Assembly (NCBI GenBank): GCA_963726715.1
Contig: CAVSDF010000008.1
Coordinates: 424,101-488,100, forward strand
Origin: CAVSDF01 sp963726715
Lineage (GTDB): Bacteria > Bacteroidota > Rhodothermia > Rhodothermales > BA12
DNA length: 64,000 bases
Direction of reading: 5' to 3'
Shown here: piece after piece, positions 27,389 through 37,478 of the stretch
Position numbering within the stretch: position 1 is the stretch's first letter
How the letters are laid out: each line of letters starts with the position of its first letter
The notes under the pieces: generated by a model
The model's database searches: none
What the model was told of the DNA's origin: nothing
The model's input: the letters and a program-made list of their open reading frames with translations, nothing else
Translations under genes and position numbers: made by a program

Positions 27389-28457
27389 ATGACCATCATC
27401 TCCGTCGTCGGCGCCCGTCCGCAGTTCGTCAAGGCCGCCATCGTGAGCCGGGCGCTCGCGCTCGCGGGCGTCGAGGAGCGGCTCGTGCACACCGGGCAGC
27501 ACTACGACGCGGCGATGTCCGACGTCTTCTTCGACGAACTCGGCATGGCGCCGCCCGCGGTGAACCTGGCCGTCGGGTCGGGGCGGCACGGGGCGCAGAC
27601 GGCGCGGACGATGGAGGGCTTCGAGGCGTATCTCGTGGAGGCCATGGAGGCCGGGCCGGTCGCGGGCGTCGTCGTCTACGGCGACACCAACGCGACGCTC
27701 GGGGCGGCGCTCGTGGCCGCCAAGCTCGCCGTCCCGCTCGCGCACGTCGAGGCCGGGCTGCGGTCGTTCGTGCGGGCGATGCCCGAAGAGATCAACCGCG
27801 TCGTCACCGACCGCCTCTCCGACCTCTGCCTCTGCCCGACCGAGGCCGCTGTCGCGCACCTCGCCGCCGAGGGCATCGCGGGCGAGGGCGTCGTGCTCTG
27901 CGGCGACGTGATGCTGGAGGCGACGCGCACCTACGCCGACGAGGCCGCCGCGCGCGCGCCCCTCGCCTGCGCTCACCGGCCACGCGTCGGGCGAATACGT
28001 CCTCGCCACCGTCCACCGCGCCGCCAACACCGACGATCCCGAACGCCTTCGGTCCATCCTCGAGGGCCTCGGGCGCCTCGGGCGGCCCGTCCTGCTGCCG
28101 CTCCATCCGCGCACGCGGGCCCGACTCGGGGGCATCGACATCGCCCGCCGACGATCGAGATCCGGACCCGGCGACGTACCTCGAGATGCTGACGCTCACC
28201 GCAACGCGGCGCGCGTCGTGACCGACTCGGGCGGGTTGCAGAAGGAGGCGTTCTGGCTCGGCGTGCCGTGCGTGACGCTGCGCGAGGAGACCGAGTGGAC
28301 CGAAACGCTCGTCGGCGGCTGGAACCACCTCGTCGGCGCCGACGGCGATGCCCTCGTCCGCGCCGCCGCGCTCGCCCCGACCACGCCCGCCTTCGCCGAT
28401 CCGACCCCGACCGTCGGCGCCGACATCGCGCGGTTGCTCATCGAGCGCTGGGGATGA
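27389..28457 (+). CDS. wecB: UDP-N-acetylglucosamine 2-epimerase (several frame breaks)
   Basis: About 355 residues from ATG 27389. It starts TIISVVGARPQFVKAAIVSR, the typical first strand. VHTGQHYDAAMSDVFFDELG, VYGDTNATLGAALVAAKL, AHVEAGLRSF, the catalytic-region MPEEINRVVTDRLSD, and VTDSGGLQKEAFWLGVPC near the end follow. Frame changes lie near 27967 (drop one T to read PLAALTGHASGEYVLATVHR), near 28152, and near 28208. The enzyme interconverts UDP-GlcNAc and UDP-ManNAc in the cytoplasm, feeding polysaccharide synthesis. This fits its place between two glycosyltransferases and ahead of the flippase gene. Confidence 0.92.
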
Positions 28458-28524
28458 CGCCACGACCGGGTGTGACGCCGGGATGTCGGTGGGGCAGGGG
28501 ATGTTGCGATGGAGCGGGGGCGTG

Positions 28525-28553
28525 GTGAGGGCGGGCTTGAAACCCGCCCCGAC
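28525..28553. repeat. Dispersed palindrome, family A (copy 5, imperfect)
   Basis: The sequence GTGAGGGCGGGCTTGAAACCCGCCCCGAC lies between wecB and the DUF1801 gene, 42 bp before its start codon. Confidence 0.7.
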
Positions 28554-28595
28554 GGAGTCCCACCGATCCGCCGATTTCGATTTCCGTCCTCTCCG

Positions 28596-29048
28596 ATGTC
28601 CGCCTCGCCTGCGCCTGCCGACCCCATCGCCGCCTTCCTCGACGAGACCGACCCGCCGGTCGCCGCGATCGTTCGTGCGGCGCAGGCGCTCGTGCGGGGC
28701 CTGTTTCCCGAGGCGCACGAGCGGTTCATCGCCGGGTGGCGGGCCATCGGCTACAGCCACGGCGCGGGCGGTGCGGCGCCGTTCGCGCTCGTCTCGCCGG
28801 TCAGCGGCGGCGTCCACGTCCACCTCTGGAACGCCCTCCGCATCGACGACCGCGACGGCCTGCTGCGCGGCGAGGGCCTGTGGACGCGCCACGTCCGCCT
28901 GAATGCCCCCGCCGACGCCTCCAACCCCGGCCTCGCGCGCCTCATCGTCGTCGCCGCCCACATCGCCGACCCCGGCACCGGCGCCCGTCCACCGCGCCGC
29001 GCCCGCGACGGCCGCGCGGTGGGGGAGGATGGCAGATCGGGGGGATGA
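28596..29048 (+). CDS. DUF1801-type protein
   Basis: 150 residues from ATG 28596, intact. The sequence follows the DUF1801/YdhG-like fold: AAIVRAAQALVRGLFPEAHE, then FIAGWRAIGYSHG, FALVSPVSGGVHVHLWNA and LWTRHVRLNAPAD. These are small soluble proteins related to frataxin-like folds, with no agreed biochemical activity. The last 25 residues are Arg/Gly-rich and may be read past the true end. It sits within the polysaccharide cluster but has no evident link to it. Confidence 0.7.
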   Translation: MSASPAPADPIAAFLDETDPPVAAIVRAAQALVRGLFPEAHERFIAGWRAIGYSHGAGGAAPFALVSPVSGGVHVHLWNALRIDDRDGLLRGEGLWTRHVRLNAPADASNPGLARLIVVAAHIADPGTGARPPRRARDGRAVGEDGRSGG

Positions 29049-29085
29049 TGCGCGGGGGCGGGCGGCGCAGAGAACCTGTTTCCGA

Positions 29086-29194
29086 CGTCCGTCATCCCCG
29101 CGAACCGGAGGGCCGCGAACCGGAACGCAGGGACCCAGAGTGCAGAGCGCTGTGCCTGTCCCCTTCTGGATTCCCGCGTTTGCGGGAAAGACGG
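29086..29194. repeat. Dispersed imperfect palindrome, family E
   Basis: About 110 bp bounded by CGTCATCCCCGCGAAC and ATTCCCGCGTTTGCGGGAA, with internal CGGAACGCAGGGACCC and CTGTCCCCTTCTGGATT. This matches a widely seen class of intergenic repeat whose core is a TCATTCCCGCG/CGCGGGAATCCAG-like palindrome. It fills the gap before the glycosyltransferase gene. Confidence 0.65.
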
Positions 29195-29227
29195 ATGTAA
29201 AGGGGAAGCGCTACGTCACAAACAGTT

Positions 29228-30442
29228 TTGAGGCGTGCCCCAACACCGCCGTGCGTTCCTGTTGCGTCCTTCGCCGACGGCGCGGGCGCAGTGGCCGATC
29301 TTGGCGCGTTCCTCCTGCGCCATCGCCCCGTGCCCCGTCCGCGCCTGCTCGTCGCCTCGCTCTCGCCGTCGTCGTTCGTGCTGGACGACGTGGCGACGCT
29401 CGGGCGCGACTTCGACGTCTCGCACTTCGTCTTCGACGCGGCGGCGGCGAAGGGCGCACGTGGGATGGCGCGGCGGCTGGCGGCGCAGGCGGCGTGGCTG
29501 CGGCGTGAGATGCCCGGCGCCGATGCGGTCGTCGGATGGTTCGCCGACTACCACCTGGTGCTGCCGATGCTCGCGGCGCGCGCGGCGGGCGTTCCGGTCG
29601 CCGTCGCGCTCGGGGGGTTCGAGGCCAACACCCTCCCGGCCGTCGGATACGGGGTGATGGCGAGCCGGTGGCGCGCGCCGATCGCCCGCGCGGTGCTGCG
29701 CCGCGCCGACCTGCTGCTGCCGGTCGCCGGTGCGCTCCTGGCCGCCGACAACCGCTTCGGCGCCTTCCCCGACGTCCTCCGCAACGGCGTCCGCGCCCAC
29801 GTGCCTGGCTTGCGGACGCCCGCGCGCGTCGTCCCGTTCGGCTACGACGCCGACGCGTGGCCGCCCGGTCCCGCCGACCGTGCCGACGAGGTGGCGATGG
29901 TGGCGTTCCTCGACCGCGCCCGAACGGCCCACGTCAAGGGCTTCGACCTCTTCCTCGCCGCCGCCCGCGCGATGCCCGATGTGGCCTTCCGCGCCGTCGG
30001 CGTCGATCCGGCGTTCGCGCCGCAGATCGGTGGTCTGTATGGCGCCGTCCCCGCCAACGTGACGCTCGACCCGCCCGCGCCGCGCGAGGCGCTCGGGGCC
30101 GTCTACCGCCGCGCGAGCGTCTACGCGCTCCTCTCGCGCACCGAGGGCTTCCCGAACGTGCTCTGCGAGGCGATGCTCTCGGGCGCGATTCCGGTGGCGA
30201 GCCGCGTCGGAGGCGCGGCGGAAATCGTGGGCGACGCAGGCGAGACCGTCGAGACGCCCGAAATCGGCACCATCGTCGCGGCGCTCCGGCGGGCGCTTGC
30301 GGCAGGTCCGGAGGCGCGGGTCGCCGCGCGGGCGCGCATCGCCACGCACTTCACCGAGCCCATGCGCCGCGCCGCCCTCGCCGACGCGCTCGGTGGCCTG
30401 ATCGCCACGTCACGCCGCGCTCGGCGCCGGAGGTCAGCATGA
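29228..30442 (+). CDS. Glycosyltransferase, GT4-like
   Basis: Up to 404 residues from a TTG at 29228. The true start is uncertain, because a GTG in another frame at 29235 also looks start-like and a small shift near 29290 is possible. Conserved features are ADAVVGWFADYHLVLPMLAARA, VALGGFEANTLPAVGYG, VVPFGYDADAWPP, and the C-terminal donor site SVYALLSRTEGFPNVLCEAM followed by SGAIPVASRVGGAAEIV. That EGFPNVLCEAM motif is the classic GT4 (GT-B fold) signature. Its stop overlaps the next start (ATGA at 30439-30442), so it is translationally coupled to the flippase gene. Confidence 0.88.
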   Translation: MRRAPTPPCVPVASFADGAGAVADLGAFLLRHRPVPRPRLLVASLSPSSFVLDDVATLGRDFDVSHFVFDAAAAKGARGMARRLAAQAAWLRREMPGADAVVGWFADYHLVLPMLAARAAGVPVAVALGGFEANTLPAVGYGVMASRWRAPIARAVLRRADLLLPVAGALLAADNRFGAFPDVLRNGVRAHVPGLRTPARVVPFGYDADAWPPGPADRADEVAMVAFLDRARTAHVKGFDLFLAAARAMPDVAFRAVGVDPAFAPQIGGLYGAVPANVTLDPPAPREALGAVYRRASVYALLSRTEGFPNVLCEAMLSGAIPVASRVGGAAEIVGDAGETVETPEIGTIVAALRRALAAGPEARVAARARIATHFTEPMRRAALADALGGLIATSRRARRRRSA

Positions 30443-32059
30443 GCGCCGTTCCCGCCGACCGCGCCGCCGCCGACCGCGCCGCCGATGGGCCCGCCGGTTC
30501 GCTGCCCGCCGGTTCGGCGCCGTCGGGCGAGGTGGGGATCGAGCGGGTGGCGGCCAAGAGCCTCGTCTTCACGCTCGGCAACGTGCTCGCCAAGCTGAGC
30601 GGCATCCTCCTCGCCAAGCTCTACCTCGACACCACGCTGCTGCCGTTCGAGCACTTCGGGCGGCTCGGGCAGGTGCAGGCGCTCGCGGCGTTCGTGACGC
30701 CGGTCGTGGCGATGGGCCTGGCCGCCGGGATGCTGCGCCTCGCCTCGTCGGCGACCGACGACGCCGAGCGGCGCGCGCTGCCGATGACGGCGTTTGTGAT
30801 GCAGTTGATGGTCTGCCTCGCCGTCTTCGCCGCTGCATGGCCCGCCGGGGCGTGGATCGGACGCGCAGTCATCGCCGGCGCCGAACGCCCGGAACTGTGG
30901 CCCGATGCGGCGCTCCTCGGGCGCCTCGCCGTCGCCATCGGCCTGCTCGACGCGCTCGCGTCGGTGCCGCTCATGCGCATCCAGTCGCGCGAGAAGGCGG
31001 CGCTCTACAGCGCGATCACGGCGGGCAAGTTCGCGCTCCTCATCGGGGCGACGTTCGTGGCGCTCGTCGTGCTTCGCGGCGGACTCGTCGGGGCGATGGT
31101 CGCGCTCGCGCTCGCCTCGGGAGCCGTCGTCGTCGTGACCGGCGCCTCGCTCGTGCGGCGCGAGGCGTGGACGTTCCGCCCGGCGCTCGCGCGGCGGCTC
31201 GTGGCGTTCGGGGCGCCGCTCGTGCTCGTCGGGCTGGCGCTTCCGATCCTCCACATCGGCGACCGCTTCGTGCTCGCGCGCCTCTCGACCGACGCCCAGC
31301 TCGTCGCTCTACGAGGCCGCGACGCGCCTCGCCGGCGTGCTCAACGCGACGCTCGTGCAGGGCTTCAACCTCGCCTTCGCCGTCCTCGGCCTCCGCGCAC
31401 TCGACGGCGGGCAGGGCGGGGGATTGCACCGGCGGATGTTTCGCCACCTGAGCGTCGGCGGGTTCGGGTTCGCGCTCGGGCTGTCGCTGTTCTCGTACGA
31501 CGCGCTCGTGCTGCTCGCCGGAAGCGGATCGGATTACCTCGCCGCCACCGGTCTGGTGTTTCCGCTCGCCGCGGGCCTCGTCTTCTACGTCCTCTACCTC
31601 GTCTCCGCGAACGTTCTCTACGCGCGCCACCGGACGCGGCAGGTGGGCGTCGGCCTCGCGCTCGTGGCGGCGTTCAACGTCGGGCTCAACATCGTGCTCG
31701 TGCCGCTCATCGGGGCGATGGGGTCGTCGCTCGCCACGGCCGCGTCGTACGCGCTCATGGCCGCAGGGGCAGGGTGGGCAGCCTCGCGCGCCGAGCCGCT
31801 GCGGCTGCCGTGGCGCGTGCCGGTGCTGCTCGCGCTCGTGACGACCGCCCTCTACCTCGCCGCCGGGCCGACGCAGGCGTGGCCGCTGCTCCCGCGTCTC
31901 GGCGCCCGCGCGCTCCTGCTCGGCCTCTACCCGCTCGGCGTTCTCGCCGCCGGCGTCTACGCGTGGACCGACGTGCAGGCGGGATGGCAGACGACGCGCA
32001 CGTGGGCGGATGCGCGTCGAGCGGCGTGGACGGTTGCGTGGCGGCGGTCGCGGCGGTAG
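30439..32059 (+). CDS. Wzx-like polysaccharide flippase (one frameshift)
   Basis: About 540 residues from ATG 30439, overlapping the glycosyltransferase by four bases. The start of the fold, AAKSLVFTLGNVLAKLSGILLAKLYLD, is typical of Polysacc_synt/MATE-like exporters. Roughly 12-14 hydrophobic spans follow, including TAGKFALLIGATFVALVVL and VFYVLYLVSANVLYARHR. The frame changes near 31306; dropping one G reads DAQLVLYEAATRLAGVLNAT. Such proteins move undecaprenyl-linked glycans across the inner membrane. Coupling to a glycosyltransferase and the nearby wecB support this. The tail past the last span is short and basic. Confidence 0.9.
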
Positions 32060-32102
32060 AGCGGCTGCGGCGGTAGAGCGGGCGATGCGGTAGATTGACG
32101 CG

Positions 32103-33134
32103 ATGCCGAAACCGTCCCGCTCCTTCGCTGCCCTGCGCCGCCGACTGTCGCCGCGGCGCGTCGCGCGGCGCGTGGCCGAGGCCTTCGCGCAGCGCGTCGG
32201 CGCCCGGCGGCCCGATGGCCCCGAGCATCCGCTGCGCATCCTTGCCATCTGCGGCGTGCTCTCGCTCCTGCTCTGGCTCGTGCTCACGCTGCGGCAGACA
32301 ACGACGGCGACCATCGAGGCCCGGACCGTCGTGGCCACCCTCCCGAGCGGTGAGGCGCTCGTGACGCCGGTGCCCGAGACCGTACGGCTCGTCGTGGAGG
32401 GGACGGGCTACCGACTGCTCCCGCTCTTCTCCAACCCGCCGCGCCTGCCGATCGCCGCGACGCAGCGCGAGGTGTTCCTCGACGCCCAACTGCCCGCCCT
32501 GCCGCCCGGCGTCCGCCTCGTCGGCGTCAGCCCGCGCACGCTCCGCCTCGACACCGAGCCGTCGGTCACGCGGACGATTCCGGTCGTGCTGCGCGCCCGA
32601 ATTGCGTTCGTGCCCTCGTACAACCTCTCCGGCGCGGTCCGCGTCTCGCCCGACTCGGTGCGCGTCACCGGCGCCCGCTCGGTCGTCGCGGCGCTGCGCG
32701 GATGGCCGACGGCGCCGCTCCCGCTCGGCGCCCTTGGCGACACCCTCCGCGCCGACATCGCGCTTCTCGACACGCTCGACGGGCTGGTGGCCCACTCCGA
32801 GAGCCGCGTGCGCGTCGTCGTGCCCGTCGCCGCGTTCTCGGGGCAGGAGCGCGAGGTGGAGGTGCGCGTGACCGGCGCGGCGCCCGGCTCCGACCTGCAC
32901 TACGCCTTCGACCCGCCGAGCGTGCGCGTGCGTTTCCGCGTGCGCCTCGGGCAGGGCGAGGCCGCCCTCCGCGCCCCCGACTTCTACGCCACCGTCGATG
33001 CCGACGAGCTGCGCCGCGACGCGACCGGACTCGTCCGCGTGCGCGTCCACCTGCCCGCCGGTCTCGACATCCAGACCGAGAGTGTGCAGGCCGTGCCGAC
33101 GGTCATCCGGCACTACCGCGTCATCCGCGAGTGA
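32103..33134 (+). CDS. YbbR-domain (CdaR-like) membrane protein
   Basis: 343 residues from ATG 32103, intact. A basic N-terminus precedes a single membrane span near residue 50 (ILAICGVLSLLLWLVLTL). YbbR repeats follow in the extracytoplasmic part: TVVATLPSGEALVTPVPETV, TRTIPVVLRARIAFVPSYNL, VRVSPDSVRVTGARSVVAAL and EVEVRVTGAAPG. In Firmicutes YbbR proteins (CdaR) regulate the diadenylate cyclase CdaA; whether that holds here is unknown, and no cdaA is adjacent. It is 43 bp downstream of the flippase gene and likely in the same transcript. Confidence 0.85.
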   Translation: MPKPSRSFAALRRRLSPRRVARRVAEAFAQRVGARRPDGPEHPLRILAICGVLSLLLWLVLTLRQTTTATIEARTVVATLPSGEALVTPVPETVRLVVEGTGYRLLPLFSNPPRLPIAATQREVFLDAQLPALPPGVRLVGVSPRTLRLDTEPSVTRTIPVVLRARIAFVPSYNLSGAVRVSPDSVRVTGARSVVAALRGWPTAPLPLGALGDTLRADIALLDTLDGLVAHSESRVRVVVPVAAFSGQEREVEVRVTGAAPGSDLHYAFDPPSVRVRFRVRLGQGEAALRAPDFYATVDADELRRDATGLVRVRVHLPAGLDIQTESVQAVPTVIRHYRVIRE

Positions 33135-33375
33135 CGGTGCGTGAAACAGTCCGGGTGGAAGCGTAAGGCCAGAGAAACAGCTTGGTTACAGCATTTGGGC
33201 GCGAGTGACCAGTGAGTGAGCAGCGGACGGCCTGTTGCTCACTTGCGTTGGCGCCGTACCTCTATGCAGGCCCATGAGCCAGCCCGTTTCGGCCTGTGTG
33301 TTCGGCTTCCCGTGGCAGCGCTTCGATCCTCGAAGCGTGCGATTCTCGACCCCAATCCCCCATTCCCCCTCCACC

Positions 33376-35600
33376 ATGAGTTTCCGTCCCGTACGGCTCC
33401 TGCCCCTCGCGCTCGTGACCGCCGGCCTGTCGGCGACGTTTGCGTCGCCTCAGTTCGTCGACGCGTCGAGCCACCGTGAGGCGCCGCTGATCTCCAACGA
33501 TCCGCTCGCCGACAACACCGACGTCTACGCCTTCCGCTCGCCCGACGCGCCGGAGACGGTGACGATCGTGGCGAACTACATCCCGCTCGAACTGCCCGAA
33601 GGCGGCCCGAACTACAACAACTTCGGCGAGAACGTCCGCTACGAGATCCACGTCAAGAACAAGACGAGCGCGGGCGCGCTCGGCTCGGCGACCGACGACC
33701 TCACGTACCGGTTCACCTTCGCGCTCACCAACGAAGACCCGACGACGTTCTTCAACATCCGCCTCGGCAAGCAGAACCTCAAGGCGACCTACACCGTCGA
33801 GCGCAGCGTCAACGGCGGCGCCTTCACGACGGTCGCTACGGGCGGCAAGGTGCCCCCGAACAACATCGGGCCGCGCTCGATCGAAGGCGGCGCGGGCCTC
33901 GGCGACGACCTATGAGGCGCTCGTGCAGGGCGCGATCGGCCAGCTCTCGACCGGCGAGCGCGTCTTCGCCGGCCCGCGCGACGACCCGTTCTTCGTCGAC
34001 CTCGGCGGCATCTTCGACCTCGGCGGCGTCCGCAACCAGTTCTCCGGCGGCGCGACCAACCCGTCGGCGGCGCGCGACGGCGTGGCGGGCTTCAACACGC
34101 ACTCGATCGTGATGCAGATCCCGGTCGTCGACGCTCCAGAAGTCGGGACAGCCGGCCTCGGCGGCGGCGAACATCCTCGATGGCAACTACGTGATCGGCG
34201 TCTGGGCGTCGGCAAGCCGCCCGCAGGTGACGACGCTCTCGGCGACGGGTGAGAAGCCGACGGTCTCCGGGCCGTGGGTGCAGGTCTCCCGCCTCGGGAT
34301 GCCCCTCACCAACGAGGCGATCATCCCGATCGGCATGAAGGACCGCTGGAACTCCGACACGCCGTACTCGGCGCGCGAGCAGACCTACGCGGGCTACTTC
34401 GCCAACCCCGAACTCGGCCTCTACATGGCCGAAGGCGCCGTCGGCAGCAACCAGTACTACGGCCAGGCCGTGCCGGGCCTCGCCCCGCTGCGCATCCAGA
34501 GCCGTTCGTACCCGGCCCTCGGCGACATCGACGGCAACGGACGCCCCGGCCTCGACTTCCGCAACGGGATGGACGGCGCCTACGAGCTCCTTCCGCTCGT
34601 GCAGAGCGGCGCGATCAACCTGACGGGCACCGCCCTCGCCGTCCCGACGGCCCCGCGCCAGGCGGGTCTCCCGACCGCCCTCATCGGCGACAACGAGCCG
34701 CGCCGCATCGACATCCTGCCGATCTTCTACTTCGGTGTGCCGAACCTCATCCCGTACCAGCTCGCCACCGGCAAGACCGGCGGTCCGCTGAGCGAGGGCA
34801 AGCCGTTCATCAACAACTTCCTGCCCATCACGCAGACGCCGAACGGTGACCTGTACGGCGGCGACATGCTTCGCCTGAACATGGCGACGCCGCCGACGCC
34901 GCGCAACACCGAGGAGTACCGCACGAGCGCCCGCATGGGCCTCATCCGCGCCGCCGCGCTCGGTCTCACCTCGACGACCTACAACGGCAGCCGCGCCCTC
35001 CAGGCGATCCCGCACATGGACGGCTTCCCGAACGGTCGCCGCCTCGAAGACGACGTGACGACGATCGAACTCCAGGCCGTTGGCGGCCTCGTGCTCGCCG
35101 CCGTCGGGCTTCCCTTCGACGACGCGACCTCGCCGGCCTACGCCGACCTCGCCTCGCCGCAGCTCGTCAAGCAGCTGACGTTCGTGGCCGGCCCGACGAA
35201 GAACGACCTCGCGCTCCTCGCCAACTTCCCGTACCTCGCCGCCCCGCACCGTGGCTACGACTACGTGAAGCAGCTGACCGCCGACGGCCCGACCACCCCG
35301 GTCGGCATCTCGGGCATCGGCGTTGGCGCGCCGCAGGGAATGCTTCTCGACCAGAACGCGCCCAACCCGTTCGGTGACGAGACGCGCCTCTCGTACCGCG
35401 TCTCCTCCACCGGGACCGTCCGCATCGAGGTCTACGATGTCGCCGGACGCCTCGTCGAGACCCTCGTGAACCGCCGCGACGCGCCGGGCACGTACACGGT
35501 CGACTGGGACGCCTCGCGCCTCGCCGCTGGCTCGTACGTCTACCGCATGACGGTCGACGGCCAGCCGCAGGGCACCAAGCAGGCCACGGTCGTGCGCTGA
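33376..35600 (+). CDS. DUF4331 protein with T9SS type A sorting domain (frame breaks)
   Basis: About 740 residues from ATG 33376 with a signal peptide (LLPLALVTAGLSATFA). DUF4331 motifs are SSHREAPLISNDPLADNTDVYAF, PNYNNFGENVRYEIHVKN and FAGPRDDPFFVDLGGIFDLG, followed by long conserved stretches such as PLTNEAIIPIGMKDRWN. The last 80 residues form a T9SS type A sorting domain: LDQNAPNPFGDETRLSYRV, VRIEVYDVAGRLVETLV and LAAGSYVYRMTVDG. The protein is therefore probably exported and attached or released at the cell surface. Frame breaks lie near 33907 (drop one G to read GDTYEALVQ) and 34131. DUF4331 function is unknown. Confidence 0.92.
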
Positions 35601-35850
35601 GCACGCGCCGTGTGACGCAACCGCGCGCGGGGGCCGGGCCAGAAGGTCCGGTCCCCGCGCCGCGTTGACGGCCTGCCGTATCGTGCAGCCGTTCTTGTTT
35701 CTTTCTCCCTTCCCCTCAGCTCTACGATGTCTACCGACTCGTCCTCCCCCGATCCCCACCCCGTCGTCTGGCCCGGCCGTGCATCCGACCCCGGCGCGCC
35801 CGTCGACGCGGCCCTCGAAGCGTGCCACGCCGCCTTCGCGGGGCGCGTCG

Positions 35851-37164
35851 ATGCTGCGCATCCTCGCCGTCGTCGTCGGCGCGGCGCTCTTCGGCGTCGG
35901 CGCGACGTGGCTGTGGCACCACTTCCGCCCGGCCTCCAGCGCCGAAGAGGACGCCTTCAACGAGCCGACCCGTCCAGACTCCGAGTTCCTCAACCCCGAG
36001 AAGTCCATCGCCTTCTACGAGGCCCGCCTGCGCCGCAACCCCGACCGCGTCTCCGACTACGTCGCCCTCGCCCAGCTCTACCTCCAGCAGGGCCGCGTGA
36101 CGGCCGACGAGGCGACGTACGTGCCGAAGGCCCAGAATGCCATCGCCGAGGCCCTCAAGCGCGCCCCCGACGACTTCCACGCCCTCGCCGTGCAGGGGTC
36201 GCTCTTCAACGTCCTTCACCAGTTCGAGAAGGGCGAGGCCTCGGCGCGGAGCCTGCTTCGCACCGCGAGCGGCAACGCGTTTCCGTACGGCGTCCTCGTC
36301 GACGCGCTCGTCGAACTCGGGCGCTACCCGGAGGCCGTCGCCGTGAGCGACTCGATGCTGGCGCTGCGCCCGAGCATCGCCTCGTACTCGCGCGCCGCCT
36401 ACCTGCGCGAACTCCACGGCGACACCGACGGCGCCATCGCCGCGATGCGGATGGCCGCCGATGCGAGCGCCAACGGGCGTGAGGACCGGGCGTGGGCGCT
36501 CTACCAGCTCGCCCAGCTCTACCTCGGCACCGGCGACACCGCCCGCGCGCGCGTGCTCTACCGCGGCATCCTCGAGGAACGCCCGGCCTTCGCCCGCGCC
36601 CGCCTCGGCCTCGCGCACCTCGCCATCATCGGCGGGAAGCCTGCCGAGGCCATCCCCACCATCCAGTCCGTCCTCGACGAGACGCCGCTCGAAGACGGCT
36701 ACCACCTCCTCGAAGAGGCCTACAGCCGGATGGGCAAGACCGCCGAAGCGAAAGCCGCCGCCGTCAAGGGGCGCCAGCTGCTCCTCGACGCCGAGAAGAT
36801 GGGCGAGGTCGTGGACATGGAGTACGCCGACTTCCTCGCCGACCACGACATGGAACTCGACGAAGCCCTGCGCCGCGCCGAGATCCAGATCCGCCGCCGC
36901 CCCGGCCACCTGCACGCCAACGAGACGTACGCGTGGGTGCTGCACAAGAAGGGCCGCTCGGCCGAGGGCATCCCGCACATCGAGCGCGCGATGGCGATGA
37001 ACACTGGCGATGCGATGGTGCATTTCCGCGCCGCCGAGATCTACGCCGCCACCGGGCAGGCCGAGAAGGCCCGCGAGAACTACCGCCTCGCCGTCGAGGG
37101 TCACGTGGGGATGGAAAGCCTCGCCGCTGCGGACAAGGCGCGCCAGATGATGGCCGCCCGCTGA
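35851..37164 (+). CDS. Membrane-anchored TPR-repeat protein
   Basis: 437 residues from ATG 35851. An N-terminal membrane anchor (LRILAVVVGAALFGVGATWLW) is followed by at least six TPR units. Examples are SDYVALAQLYLQQGRV, WALYQLAQLYLGTGDTARARVLYRGIL, ARLGLAHLAIIGGKPAEAIPTIQ and HFRAAEIYAATGQAEKARENY. TPRs mediate protein-protein contacts; partners are unknown. A tempting alternative N-terminus, MSTDSSSPDPHPVVWPG from ATG 35727, is in another frame and would need a frameshift near 35840 to join. It follows the DUF4331 gene in the same direction, so co-expression is possible; a terminator-like palindrome follows it. Confidence 0.88.
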   Translation: MLRILAVVVGAALFGVGATWLWHHFRPASSAEEDAFNEPTRPDSEFLNPEKSIAFYEARLRRNPDRVSDYVALAQLYLQQGRVTADEATYVPKAQNAIAEALKRAPDDFHALAVQGSLFNVLHQFEKGEASARSLLRTASGNAFPYGVLVDALVELGRYPEAVAVSDSMLALRPSIASYSRAAYLRELHGDTDGAIAAMRMAADASANGREDRAWALYQLAQLYLGTGDTARARVLYRGILEERPAFARARLGLAHLAIIGGKPAEAIPTIQSVLDETPLEDGYHLLEEAYSRMGKTAEAKAAAVKGRQLLLDAEKMGEVVDMEYADFLADHDMELDEALRRAEIQIRRRPGHLHANETYAWVLHKKGRSAEGIPHIERAMAMNTGDAMVHFRAAEIYAATGQAEKARENYRLAVEGHVGMESLAAADKARQMMAAR

Positions 37165-37189
37165 CCGCCGCGAGCCACCGCGCGTGACG

Positions 37190-37222
37190 AACCTGACAGG
37201 TCCCCCGACCTGTCAGGTTTTC
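37190..37222. terminator. Palindromic terminator-like element, family C (copy 2)
   Basis: Arms AACCTGACAGGTC and GACCTGTCAGGTT with a short C-rich loop, followed on the + strand by TT before CGCG. It lies 26 bp after the TPR gene stop and can act on that gene. Confidence 0.7.
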
Positions 37223-37478
37223 GCGTTTGCAGGCGTACGCACGCGGCGTTCGGTGCGGCGGCAGCGGTCGGTGGCGTCGGCGACGCCCGGTAGAGACGCA
37301 TCGGCGATGCGTCTCTACGCCCCCGATGGCCCGATCGGCCCGCTGACCGCCGCCGTGCGGTGCAGATGCGCAGCGGTGTGGCAATCCCGGCGCCCGGTAG
37401 AGACGCATCGCCGATGCGTCTCTACGCCCCCGGAGGCCCGACGGGACGCCGCCGCCCCCGGATGGCCCGCCGCCCCGG
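37223..37478. repeat. Intergenic repeat block with two family B palindromes in tandem
   Basis: Two complete copies of GTAGAGACGCATC-GATGCGTCTCTAC are at 37290-37318 and 37397-37425, each preceded by CCCGG and followed by GCCCCCG. This makes a degenerate tandem unit of 107 bp. The short open frames here start inside the palindromes (MRLY...) and are not genes. The convergent antiporter gene ends at 37479. Confidence 0.85.

Noticed and set aside
37223..37478. CRISPR-like array
   Set aside because: Only two palindromic units with 107-bp spacing, no uniform spacers, and identical elements scattered elsewhere; this is a palindromic repeat family, not an array.
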